Source: FEB-10 sp963710645
GTDB lineage: Bacteria > Acidobacteriota > Thermoanaerobaculia > Thermoanaerobaculales > Sulfomarinibacteraceae
Length of the DNA stretch: 64,000 nt
Direction: 5' to 3'
NCBI GenBank assembly: GCA_963710645.1
Contig: CAVQBD010000004.1
Span: 124,001 to 188,000, forward strand
The translations under genes and the position numbers were made by a program. Positions 45,470 through 53,936 of this stretch are shown here, piece by piece; the first letter of the stretch is position 1, and each line of letters opens with the position of its first letter. The notes under the pieces were generated by a model that worked only from the letters and a program-made list of their open reading frames with translations, was not told where the DNA came from and searched no databases.

Positions 45470-47005
45470 GTGAAACGCATCAACATTGGCGCGCTGCTGA
45501 GTTTAGAGGGACCGGGTCGGGCCATGGGCGTACTCAGCGCGGTTCTGCTGGTTTTGGCGTTTGCCTCCACCGCGGCGGCCCAAGCCGGACTCGACGACCC
45601 ACCACCGTCGGCCGACCCACCCGCGGCTCCGACACCGGCTCCTACACCGTCACCCGATCCCCCGTCGGAGGGTCCTCCGGAAACAGTCACGGAAGCTCCG
45701 ACGACAGATTCAACCGCATCACAGACTGATGAAGGACCCACCAAAAGGGTCGACACCGTTCCCGATGAGGGCGAAGCCGCCTCTTCCGACCGCATCCAGT
45801 ACCGAGACCCTCTCGACATCGATGAGGTACCGGTGAAGCTGAAGTGGGACAACTTCGTCACCGGATTGCGGGGCATCACCCAGTACTCGTTCTTCGACAA
45901 TCAGCTCCGCTTTCGGCTCGGTGGGAGATTCCAGGTCGACGGCACCCTGATCGCGCCGTCGGACCAACTGGAAGAGGCGCTCGGTCCCCTGCCCGACGGT
46001 CTCGACATCCGGAGGTTCCGGATCTTTGCCGAGGGCATCGTGAAGAGGATGTACTTCAGAGTCGAGTTCGACTTTGGGGCCGATGCCGGTTTCAAGTCGG
46101 CCTATCTCGAAGGCAAGGATGGTGGACTTGCGATCTGGGACCACCTGATCGGCAAGTTTCGCTACGGCTTTTTTCAGGAGCCGTTCAGCCTCGAGCAGAA
46201 CATGAGCCCCTTCGATGCCTCCTTTGTTGAGGTCTCGATGCCCATCAACACCATCGCCCCGGGCAACAACATCGGAGCCATGGTTTACGATGCGTCGAAA
46301 AACCGGATTTTCACCTGGGCTTTCGGTGTATTCTCCTGGGGCCAACAGACCGACGACAATGCCTCCGGGTCGAAATTTTCTCTGTCCGGACGCTTCGGCT
46401 TCCAACCCGTCAGGTACAACAACCACAACACCACTGCCCACGTCGGGTTTTCTGTTTCCACAAGATCTCCGACCAGTGACAACATCAATTACTCGGCGCG
46501 TCCGGAGGCCCGCTTCGTCAGGCCGTTCGCCGATACCGGTGACATCGAATCGAACAAGGCCAACCTGTTGGGCATCGAGGCGGCGTGGAGACGCGGCAAC
46601 AGTTGGGCCCAGGGCGAGTGGATCCGATCCGACGTGGAGAGCACCATCGAAAACGTGCACTTTGACGGCTTTTATTTCCAGGCAGGCCACTTCCTGACCG
46701 GGTACACGCGCCCTTGGGACAGCCTCTTTGCGGCCTGGGGCCGTGTCCGGCCGGAGCAGAACTACCACGGAGGCAACCCGTTCAAAAAAGCCAAGGGAGG
46801 TCTGTGGGAGGTGGTCGCCAGGTACTCCACCGTCGATCTGACGGACGGCGGCATTCAGGGCGGGCAGGTCCGCGATGTGACCGCCGGCGTCAACTGGTAT
46901 CCCAACTCCACTTCGAAGATCCAAATCAACTGGATCTACTCCAACGTCGAAGACCTGGGCAAGGCCAATATCTGGGTCATTCGCTATCAGTACGCAATCA
47001 AGTAG
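45470..47005 (+). CDS. Porin O/P-type outer membrane protein
   Basis: A 511-residue protein from GTG 45470. A signal peptide (cleavage near AAAQ-AG, about residue 39) is followed by a Pro/Thr-rich linker (residues 45-85) and a beta-barrel. Phosphate-selective porin features are RGRF-like LRFRLGGRFQVDG, RRFRIFAEGIVKRMYFRVEFDFG, FRYGFFQEPFSLEQ, and the closing IQINWIYSNVEDLGKANIWVIRYQYAIK. Charged channel residues hint at anions but selectivity is inferred. Confidence 0.88.
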   Translation: MKRINIGALLSLEGPGRAMGVLSAVLLVLAFASTAAAQAGLDDPPPSADPPAAPTPAPTPSPDPPSEGPPETVTEAPTTDSTASQTDEGPTKRVDTVPDEGEAASSDRIQYRDPLDIDEVPVKLKWDNFVTGLRGITQYSFFDNQLRFRLGGRFQVDGTLIAPSDQLEEALGPLPDGLDIRRFRIFAEGIVKRMYFRVEFDFGADAGFKSAYLEGKDGGLAIWDHLIGKFRYGFFQEPFSLEQNMSPFDASFVEVSMPINTIAPGNNIGAMVYDASKNRIFTWAFGVFSWGQQTDDNASGSKFSLSGRFGFQPVRYNNHNTTAHVGFSVSTRSPTSDNINYSARPEARFVRPFADTGDIESNKANLLGIEAAWRRGNSWAQGEWIRSDVESTIENVHFDGFYFQAGHFLTGYTRPWDSLFAAWGRVRPEQNYHGGNPFKKAKGGLWEVVARYSTVDLTDGGIQGGQVRDVTAGVNWYPNSTSKIQINWIYSNVEDLGKANIWVIRYQYAIK

Positions 47006-47383
47006 CCCCCGTCCGCCCAGGCAGTAGGCGGTTACTCGCAGCCGCCGGCGAATTGACAGCATCCGATCGCCGCCGCCAATTTCTCATTTCTCATTTCACA
47101 TTTCTCTCTTTTCGTTCTCCATCCCCTCTCACCCGGTGTGGAAGGTCTGGACCCCAACCTCCCACCCACCCTGTGTGGATGGTGTGGATCTATTGGGCAC
47201 TTCCGATGTCGATATTCGAATTTCGAATTTCGAATTGTCCCTCCCACCCACCCTGTGAGGATCCGAGTCCCGAGTCCCGAGTCCCGACCTCCTGACCTTG
47301 CCGAATCCGCTCCGGATCGGATAATGTCACGTCGAAATTGAGAAGAAATCGCGGCTCCAGTCGGCCGCAGCTAAGGAAAGACG
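47006..47383. repeat. Gene-free repeat region
   Basis: 47083-47104 has TTTCTCA heptamers, 47209-47235 has ATTTCGA heptamers and 47262-47290 has GAGTCCC heptamers; CACCCGGTGTGGA/CACCCTGTGTGGA short repeats occur at about 47130 and 47166. No credible gene. Confidence 0.7.
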
Positions 47384-48079
47384 TTGGCCGGAAAACTCAA
47401 AACAGCTCAGTGGCTCTTCATCGCGACCGGCGTCATCCTCGTCGGCGTTTTCGTCGCGGCTATTGTCCACCGGGAGTTGGGCTCCCGCTCCGACTTGGAG
47501 GCCTTCGAGGAGGCGAAACGCGCCCGGGCTCATGCCACGCCGGCGGTCATCGCTCCCAAACCGACCCCCGAACCGACGAAAGCCCCGCTGCCGACCGATT
47601 TCCCGGTGGACACGGAGCTTTGGGCCAAGGGGCGGATCGCGAAGTACGAAGAGAGCCTCGAACATGAATTCAACACCCCAACGGCAATTCTCCGGATTCC
47701 GAAAATCGACCTCGAGGTGGCCGTCTTGGAGGGCACCGACGACCTCACTCTCAATCGGGCCGTGGGGCGGATCGTCGGCACGGCGACCCTCGAGACCATG
47801 GGAAACATGGGCATCGCCGGTCACCGGGACGGGTACTTCCGTGGCCTCAAGGACGTGGTGGTCGGAGACGAGATCCAGCTCGAGACCCTCGACGGGACCT
47901 TGAGCTTCGTTATCGAAGACATCTCGATCGTCGATCCCACCGATGTCCACGTCTTGGACCCCACCGAGCGACCCACCGTCACTCTGGTGGGCTGCTACCC
48001 CTTCTACTACGTGGGCAAGGCACCGCAGCGGTACATCGTCCGCGCCGTCCTAACGGAGGAGCTCGAAGCCGGGACCTAG
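47384..48079 (+). CDS. Sortase (class D-like)
   Basis: A 231-residue protein from TTG 47384, preceded by AAGGAAAG. It has one N-terminal membrane helix (about 10-28), a Pro/Thr linker and a sortase domain with the catalytic triad visible as GIAGHRD (H147), VTLVGCYPF (C204) and QRYIV (R216). Sortases anchor or crosslink exported proteins. No companion substrate with a classical LPxTG-membrane tail is seen in this window. The patatin gene follows 37 bp downstream. Confidence 0.9.
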   Translation: MAGKLKTAQWLFIATGVILVGVFVAAIVHRELGSRSDLEAFEEAKRARAHATPAVIAPKPTPEPTKAPLPTDFPVDTELWAKGRIAKYEESLEHEFNTPTAILRIPKIDLEVAVLEGTDDLTLNRAVGRIVGTATLETMGNMGIAGHRDGYFRGLKDVVVGDEIQLETLDGTLSFVIEDISIVDPTDVHVLDPTERPTVTLVGCYPFYYVGKAPQRYIVRAVLTEELEAGT

Positions 48080-48116
48080 TCCCGAGTCCCGAATCCCGAG
48101 CTATCATGTTCCCGAC

Positions 48117-50357
48117 ATGAAAAACCGACTCTCCGCGAATCTCATGTCCCGCGTCCTCTCATGGGTCACGGCGCTCGCCCTCCTCTCCTCGGGTGGCCAG
48201 GCGGCCGAGATCGAGCCCCCTGAGAATCAGCGACCCAAGCTGGTGCTGGTCCTCTCCGGCGGCGGCGCTCGTGGCGTGGCCCACGTCGGCGTGCTGAATG
48301 TTCTCGAGGAGCTGCACGTCGTGCCCGACATGGTGGTCGGGACCAGCATGGGCGCGGTGGTGGGAGGGCTGTACGCCGCGGGATGGCGACCGGAGCAGAT
48401 CGAAGAGCTTGTCCGGACCATCGACTGGGAAGGTGTCTTCACCGACACAGTCCCCCGGCGCGACAAGAGCTTCCGCCGCAAGCAGGACGATCGGCCGGTC
48501 CTGATCCAGGCTCGACTCGCCTTCGAGGGCCTCAAGCCGGTGCTGCCGTCCGGCGTCATCCGGGGGCAAAAGCTCGAGATCGTGTTGCATACACTCGATC
48601 TCTTGTCGGTGCCGTCAAGCAACTTCGACAATCTGCCCATCCCATTTCGGGCGGTGGCCGCCGACCTCGTCACGGGTGAACCGGTGATCCTGTCCGGAGG
48701 CAGCCTGGCAACAGCGATTCGGGCCAGCATGTCGATCCCCGGCGCGTTCCCGCCGGTGAAGCTGGACGGTCGAGAGCTCGTCGACGGCGGCGTCGCGGCC
48801 AACCTCCCCGTCGGCATCGCCCGGGAGCTGGGCGCAGACCAGATCATCGCCGTGGACATCTCGAGTCCTCTCCTCGCCGAGGGTCAGAATCTCGAGAGCT
48901 TCGCCGCCATCGTCAACCATCTCAACGGGCTCCTCACAGCAGGCAATGTGGCTCGTGATCTCGAGCTCCTCGGCACGAACGATCTCCTGATCCGGCCCGA
49001 CCTGGGCGACATCAGCTTTGTCAGCTTCGACCGGGTCGAGGAGGCCGCGCGGTGCGGCGAGTTTGCTGCGCGTGCCAATGCAGATGGGCTCGAACACTAC
49101 GCCGCCGACGCCGACCGCTGGCGGGCGTTCGACGCCAGACCGAAGGCTCGCCTGCACGAGAACATCGAGATCGACAGCGTCCGGGTCGTCAACTCGAGTC
49201 GGGTCGACGACCGGATCGTGGAACGCTCCCTGGACATCGACCCCCCAGTAATGATCGATCCAGCCAAGCTCGGATTCAAGCTGCTCGAGCTGTACAACTC
49301 GAGGTACTTCGGCACTCTCGACTTCCGCGTTGAGGAGCACGAAGGTCTGAACGAGCTGGTGGTCACCACCCCACCGCCCGATCACGGCCGCGGCTCGCTC
49401 CAGTTCGGCGTCGGGTTCATCGACGATTTCAAGGGGGGGTCCGGGTATCAACTCACCATCCGGCATCAGCTGCTTCCGGCGAACCGTCGCGGTGGCGAGT
49501 GGGAGAACATCATCCAGTTCGGCACCACCGGCGTGGCCTCGAGCGAGTTCTATCAGCCGCTCGGCAGCCACATGCGGTGGTTCCTCGACGGGTCCATGGG
49601 TTTTCGCCGACAACTCTTCGATTTTTATGTCGACGGAGAGCCCGTGGCCGAGTACCGTCTCGACACCTCCGGGGTTCGGTTGGCCACCGGCAGAGTCCTG
49701 GGCAACTGGGGTGAGCTCCGCGCAACGGCATTCTACGAGGACAACCGCGGCGAACCCCGAATCGGCGATCCGATGTTTCCCTCCGACGACGAACAGCGGG
49801 CCGGATTCGAACTCGGATTCCGGGTCGACACGGTGGACGAGGTGGCGTTCCCCAGACACGGCTCCGAGATCGAAGTGCGCTACACCACGTCCTCGAACAC
49901 GCTCGGCTCCGAGGCGGAGTTCGAGAAGATCTGGGGCTCGGTGACCCATGCATTGAGCTTCGGCGGATTCACGTTGATGCCCTATGTCGAGTACGGGGAG
50001 AACCTCGAGGAGACGTTCAACATCCTCGACCTTTTTCCGCTCGGCGGCCTTTACCGTTTGTCCGGTTTGGGATACCAGGAACTCCTCGGCCAACGGGTGT
50101 TTCTGGCCCGGCTCCAGACCTATTGGCGGCTGTTCGGACTCGATCTCGCCGGCCTCAAGGTGCGGCTCTACACCGGGGCCTCGCTCGAGGCCGGAAACGC
50201 CTACTTCGAGGGTGACCCATTGACCACGGACAGCCTCATCCTCGGAGGCTCGCTCTGGATCGGATTCATGAGCCCACTCGGCCCCTGCCGCATCGCCTAT
50301 GGCGTTACCGAGGGCGGCCGCAATCGCGTCTATTTTGCGTTCGGGGATCGGTTCTGA
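48117..50357 (+). CDS. Patatin-like phospholipase fused to an outer membrane barrel
   Basis: A 746-residue protein. A signal peptide (about 1-30) is followed by a patatin domain (about 40-310) with the oxyanion motif GGGARG (48-53), nucleophile GTSMG (S77) and a DGG dyad Asp near residue 225. A short POTRA-like linker follows, then a C-terminal Omp85-type barrel (about 420-746) ending GRNRVYFAFGDRF. It has the layout of type Vd PlpD-like secreted lipases. Substrate is probably phospholipid. Confidence 0.92.
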   Translation: MKNRLSANLMSRVLSWVTALALLSSGGQAAEIEPPENQRPKLVLVLSGGGARGVAHVGVLNVLEELHVVPDMVVGTSMGAVVGGLYAAGWRPEQIEELVRTIDWEGVFTDTVPRRDKSFRRKQDDRPVLIQARLAFEGLKPVLPSGVIRGQKLEIVLHTLDLLSVPSSNFDNLPIPFRAVAADLVTGEPVILSGGSLATAIRASMSIPGAFPPVKLDGRELVDGGVAANLPVGIARELGADQIIAVDISSPLLAEGQNLESFAAIVNHLNGLLTAGNVARDLELLGTNDLLIRPDLGDISFVSFDRVEEAARCGEFAARANADGLEHYAADADRWRAFDARPKARLHENIEIDSVRVVNSSRVDDRIVERSLDIDPPVMIDPAKLGFKLLELYNSRYFGTLDFRVEEHEGLNELVVTTPPPDHGRGSLQFGVGFIDDFKGGSGYQLTIRHQLLPANRRGGEWENIIQFGTTGVASSEFYQPLGSHMRWFLDGSMGFRRQLFDFYVDGEPVAEYRLDTSGVRLATGRVLGNWGELRATAFYEDNRGEPRIGDPMFPSDDEQRAGFELGFRVDTVDEVAFPRHGSEIEVRYTTSSNTLGSEAEFEKIWGSVTHALSFGGFTLMPYVEYGENLEETFNILDLFPLGGLYRLSGLGYQELLGQRVFLARLQTYWRLFGLDLAGLKVRLYTGASLEAGNAYFEGDPLTTDSLILGGSLWIGFMSPLGPCRIAYGVTEGGRNRVYFAFGDRF

Positions 50358-51124
50358 ACGCACGGGCCGGTGCCAGGGCCGACACTTCTGACTCCTTCTT
50401 CGGGTAAATATGACCGCCGGTGCCAGGGCCGACACTTTTTGCACCTCCTCCCGGAAGAACTGTGCTGCCGTTCAATACTGCGTATCAGAAGTGTCGGCCC
50501 TGGCACCACGATGGCACCGCGTCGAGGCTGGGAGTCAAAAGTGTCGGCCCTGGCACCGCGATGGGAGAAGTAGTGTCGGTAGTATCTTAAATTCTCAGTT
50601 TTGAATTTTGAATTCTGAATTCCCCCGGCCCACCCACTACGAATTTCAAATTGCAAATTGCCGCCCACCCGCCCGGTGGGCGCGATGAAATCAGTGAATC
50701 GATGCGAACGCCCGGGGATCCTTCGTCGCGCCCCGGTTCTCTTCGCGTTTCCCGTGAGCCGATCAGGCACGCCGATTCGCCCCGACGCAACGAATCTATT
50801 ATTCGACCTTGGCAAATCGGGATGCCAGGCAGCTCCGAGGGACGCGCCCCCGGGGAAGCTCGACGGGAGAATCGGCGCGTTGAATCGACAAAACCGTGCC
50901 GGATATCGTGAGAAGCCGCTCGCTGCGCTCGCTCAGAATGACAGCGGCTGCGATTCGGGCGGGCGGGAAAGAATTTAGAATTGAGACCTCCACCGGCCCA
51001 CCCGTTCTGTCGGGGGGAGGGGGTGGCAATCTACAATCTGAAATCTGTAATCTGCAATTCGTAATAGAGGGTTGGGTGGGAATTCAAAATTGAGAATTCA
51101 GAATTGAGAATTCGCCCTGCATCC
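50358..51124. repeat. Gene-free repeat cluster with paired GTGCCAGGGCCGACAC units
   Basis: Units GGTGCCAGGGCCGACACTT lie forward at 50369-50387 and 50419-50437, and reversed at 50489-50507 and 50539-50557, so they could pair as nested stems. Further right are ATTTCAA/ATTGCAA short repeats (50640-50665), a degenerate GCTCGCTGCGCTCGCTCA copy (50908-50935) and A/T-rich TGAATTC/TTGAATT repeats (50585-50625, 51080-51115). No gene is convincing. Confidence 0.75.
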
Positions 51125-51688
51125 TCAGTCAACAGGAACCGGCCGCATCTCCTGCCACTTGGAAACCATGAGCTCAAGGGCGGCCTGGATCTCGTCTTCC
51201 GCGTCGTCAGGGTCCTCGGGTACGAGGCCGACCACCGTGCCGCGCCACACCACCATGCCGGTGGCCATGTCCCAGATGTCGATGATCAACGTACCGCGAG
51301 GGTAGGTCCTGACCTTCTGGCTGTAATCTCCGGCACCGGCGCCCCACGCAGGATCCCAGACCCAATCGGGTCCGTAGTCGTAGCCGTAGCTCGCCGCATC
51401 GAGCCGAACCAAACCGGTCACTTTGGTGTGGTAGGTGACCAACAGCTCAGGATTCACGTCGTCTTGAACCATACCGCCTCGCACGAGGTGGTACTCGATG
51501 GCGTTCTTGACCTGCGAGTGGAGCAGCGGGTGATCCTCCTCGAGCGAGGTCTCCGGCGTCGGCACCCAATCAAAGGTCGAGTAGCTGCCCGGGGCCACCG
51601 CGCGGTCGTAGTCGATGTAGACGGTCTGAGCACCGACCACCGGCGTCAGCGACACCATAACGACCAGCAATGTCAGTACCTTCACCAT
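51125..51688 (-). CDS. DUF4136 family exported protein
   Basis: A 187-residue protein with a signal peptide (cleavage near VVGA-QT) and a DUF4136-like domain: VYIDYDRAVAPGSYSTFDWVP, LHSQVKNAIEYHLVRGGM, GTLIIDIWDMATGMVVWRGTVVG. The gene ends PVPVD. Family function is unknown; members are often lipoproteins or outer membrane-associated. A paralogue is at 61119-61688. GGGAGGTG precedes ATG 51688. Confidence 0.85.
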   Translation of the reverse strand: MVKVLTLLVVMVSLTPVVGAQTVYIDYDRAVAPGSYSTFDWVPTPETSLEEDHPLLHSQVKNAIEYHLVRGGMVQDDVNPELLVTYHTKVTGLVRLDAASYGYDYGPDWVWDPAWGAGAGDYSQKVRTYPRGTLIIDIWDMATGMVVWRGTVVGLVPEDPDDAEDEIQAALELMVSKWQEMRPVPVD

Positions 51689-51756
51689 GCAACACCTCCC
51701 TGCGGCCTGCCCTTTCGCGATCTTCCTGCAGGGTAGCACCCCTGCGGATTGAACCT

Positions 51757-51833
51757 TTGTGGTGCGGCGGTCTCGGCTGCACTCATGGCCTTTATTTAGA
51801 GCACGGATGCAGGCCAGAGGCCCGCTCCATAAT
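51757..51833. repeat. Inverted GTGGTGCGG...GCAGGCC-type repeat
   Basis: TTGTGGTGCGGCGGTCTCGGCTGCA and, about 30 bp later, TGCAGGCCAGAGGCCCGCTCCATAA are degenerate members of the repeat family seen at 9529, 11898 and 15429. The right part of the gap carries TTCGTTCTTTGTTCTTTG (about 51950-51968). Confidence 0.6.
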
Positions 51834-51975
51834 TCCTGTTCATCCCAGGCGACCGGATTGGCCGCGAGTCGAGGGATTCCCCGGGGTCTCCGGAGGGACG
51901 CTCAGCCCACTCACGGATCTCCGGGTGGGTGGGGGTCTTTGTTCGTTGTTTTTCGTTCTTTGTTCTTTGATCGAG

Positions 51976-53154
51976 CTACGCTCCCAACGCCCTCAACAAC
52001 ACACCGCCGAACCGACTGACCACCGCGGTGAGCACCGCGGCGATGGCCACGCTGGCCACTACCACCAGAAGCACCTCACTGGCCAGGATGGCCCGCACCC
52101 TCCGGCGCCGCGCACCGATCTTGCGCATGGTCTCGATCTCCCGGCGCCGCAGCCTCACCGACAGCGCGAAAACCAGCGCCGCCGTGGCGATGGTCGCCAG
52201 CCCGAGCCCCAGGCTCACCGCCAACATTGCGTTGCGTACCGAGAACATGGTGTCCACCAGATCGTCCACCACCGCCCGCGGCACCACCATCTGGACCGAC
52301 TGATCAGGCTCCTGGTAGCGGCCGCGCAGCACCACACCCGACTTGCGGTCCACGGGAACGGCGAGCACCGCATCCACTGGGAAGCCTTCCGGGTCTCCGT
52401 GAAAGTGAAACGAGTCGATGTTGTCGGGGGTGATTTCGGTGTAGGACAAGACCGAGGCGTTGGCCACCACGTTGTCCTCGGTGCGGGACAGCACCCCGCT
52501 CACCGCGTCCGGCGTGGTCACGTCCTGATGGCCGTGGGCCAGACCAGCGATCACCCACGCGGTTTTGAGATCCACAAACACCACCGCGTCGTCGGCGGTG
52601 CCCTTGGGAGCCAGCACCCCCACCACAGGCATCTTGAGAGGGAAGCTCCCAGCCACGTCAAAGGCGCTGGTGGGCGTCGACAGCACGTGGTCGCCCACTT
52701 CGACCCGCAGAGCCCGGGCCGCCTTGTGACCCACAATGCACTCGCCCAGCATGGCGAACCGACGTCCCGAGGCCATTTCGAGCCCTCGGAAGTCCAGGTA
52801 GTCGAGGGTGGTGCCGACGATCCGGTGACCCCTCACCTCGTACCGCAGTTGGAGCGGGATCGCCCCGGCAAGACCGGTGCTTGCGATCCGCTGGGACTCG
52901 GCGAAGGTCGTGGGTTCCAGCGACGGCTCACGGAAGTAGAGCGCGCCGAGGGTCAGGTCCACCGCGCTGCCGCGGGCGCCCAACAACAGTGGCGTCTGAT
53001 CGGCGCGAGCAGTCAGGGTGCGCGCGGCCTCCCGCACCACCACCTGCAGCGCGGCCGGCAGGAAGAGAATCAGGCTGATGGAACCGATCAGTACCGCCGT
53101 CTTTCCTCGGTTGAACCGCAGATACCGCCACGCCAAATACAGCACATCACTCAT
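51976..53154 (-). CDS. FtsX/LolC-type ABC transporter permease
   Basis: A 392-residue permease with the MacB/FtsX pattern: N-terminal helix (RGKTAVLIGSISLILFLPAALQ), a large periplasmic domain (about 45-270), then three helices at the C-terminus (MLAVSLGLGLATIATAALVFALSVR, LLVVVASVAIAAVLTAVVSRF). EIETMRKIGARRRRVRAILASEVLL is the conserved coupling loop. The ATG overlaps the ATPase stop by 4 bp (ATGA). Confidence 0.88.
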   Translation of the reverse strand: MSDVLYLAWRYLRFNRGKTAVLIGSISLILFLPAALQVVVREAARTLTARADQTPLLLGARGSAVDLTLGALYFREPSLEPTTFAESQRIASTGLAGAIPLQLRYEVRGHRIVGTTLDYLDFRGLEMASGRRFAMLGECIVGHKAARALRVEVGDHVLSTPTSAFDVAGSFPLKMPVVGVLAPKGTADDAVVFVDLKTAWVIAGLAHGHQDVTTPDAVSGVLSRTEDNVVANASVLSYTEITPDNIDSFHFHGDPEGFPVDAVLAVPVDRKSGVVLRGRYQEPDQSVQMVVPRAVVDDLVDTMFSVRNAMLAVSLGLGLATIATAALVFALSVRLRRREIETMRKIGARRRRVRAILASEVLLVVVASVAIAAVLTAVVSRFGGVLLRALGA

Positions 53155-53936
53155 GGAGCGCTCTCGTTGTCACTCGATTCTCGAGGCTCGTTTCTGGTTT
53201 GCGAATGCGTGCCGGTTTCAGACCGCTCACGCTTCAGAAGCGAGCCTCGAGAATCGAGAAGAGAGGACGGCTGACCGAAGCCTCCCATGTCAACGACCCG
53301 GGCGAAGCGCGGGAGGATTTCGTGGTCGTGGGTGACCACCACCACCGGGGCGCCGTTGTCGCGACCGTAGCGCAGCAGGGCGTCGATCACGTGATCGCGG
53401 TTGTCCGGATCCAGATTCCCCGTGGGCTCGTCACCCAGCACCACCGCGGGCCGGGTGACCAGCGCCCGACACAGCCCGACCCGCTGCCGTTCGCCCTGGG
53501 ACAGGTTGCCGGGAAACCGATCCAGCTTGTCGCCGAGACCGATGTCCCTCGCAAGCTCGATCGCCCGGCTGCGGGCCGCATCGTCCATTTCAAGAACCGG
53601 GGTCAGGCGGTAGGGCAGCAGCACGTTGTCGAGAACGTCGAGGTACTCCAGCAACTCGAACTCCTGGAACACCAGACCCACCTTCAAGGCCCGGAGATCC
53701 TGGCGATCTTCGGCCCCCAGAGAGGCCATATCGAGGCCCGCCACCTCGATCGACCCGGATCGCGGCTCGAGGATGCCGGCGAGCAGGTGGATCAGCGTGG
53801 TCTTGCCGCAGCCGCTGGGACCGGTCAATGCGAGGCTCTCACCAGGTCCAACCCTCAGTTCCGGGATCAGAAGCTCGAATCCCCCGGAGGGATAGCCGAA
53901 CTCGAGATCACCGACACGGATTACTTCGGCGTCCAC
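53151..53936 (-). CDS. ABC transporter ATP-binding protein (LolD-like)
   Basis: A 261-residue ATPase from GTG 53936 (the open frame extends further upstream). Walker A LTGPSGCGKTT, signature NLSQGERQRVGLCRAL, Walker B VVLGDEPTGNLD and H-loop VVVVTHDHEI are all present. It partners the permease at 51976-53154. The last ~40 residues (after about FGQPSSLLDSRG) come from an inverted repeat at 53173-53258 and lack similarity to the family. GTG overlaps the stop of the upstream HupE-like gene by 16 bp. Confidence 0.9.
   Translation of the reverse strand: MDAEVIRVGDLEFGYPSGGFELLIPELRVGPGESLALTGPSGCGKTTLIHLLAGILEPRSGSIEVAGLDMASLGAEDRQDLRALKVGLVFQEFELLEYLDVLDNVLLPYRLTPVLEMDDAARSRAIELARDIGLGDKLDRFPGNLSQGERQRVGLCRALVTRPAVVLGDEPTGNLDPDNRDHVIDALLRYGRDNGAPVVVVTHDHEILPRFARVVDMGGFGQPSSLLDSRGSLLKRERSETGTHSQTRNEPRESSDNESAP
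53173..53258. repeat. 24-bp inverted repeat inside the 3' end of the ATPase gene
   Basis: Arms 53173-53196 and 53235-53258 match over 24 bp with one mismatch (core CGAGCCTCGAGAATCGAG), separated by 38 bp. The arms fall inside the coding sequence and supply its C-terminal residues. Confidence 0.85.

Noticed and set aside
48615..50444. Long leftward ORF (609 codons) opposite the patatin gene
   Set aside because: Shadow of the real gene in the complementary frame; it has no start signal, no domain pattern, and continues into a repeat.
50358..51124. tRNA or small RNA gene in the repeat cluster
   Set aside because: Inverted units could be stable hairpins, but no cloverleaf or T-arm consensus and no promoter-terminator pair were seen.
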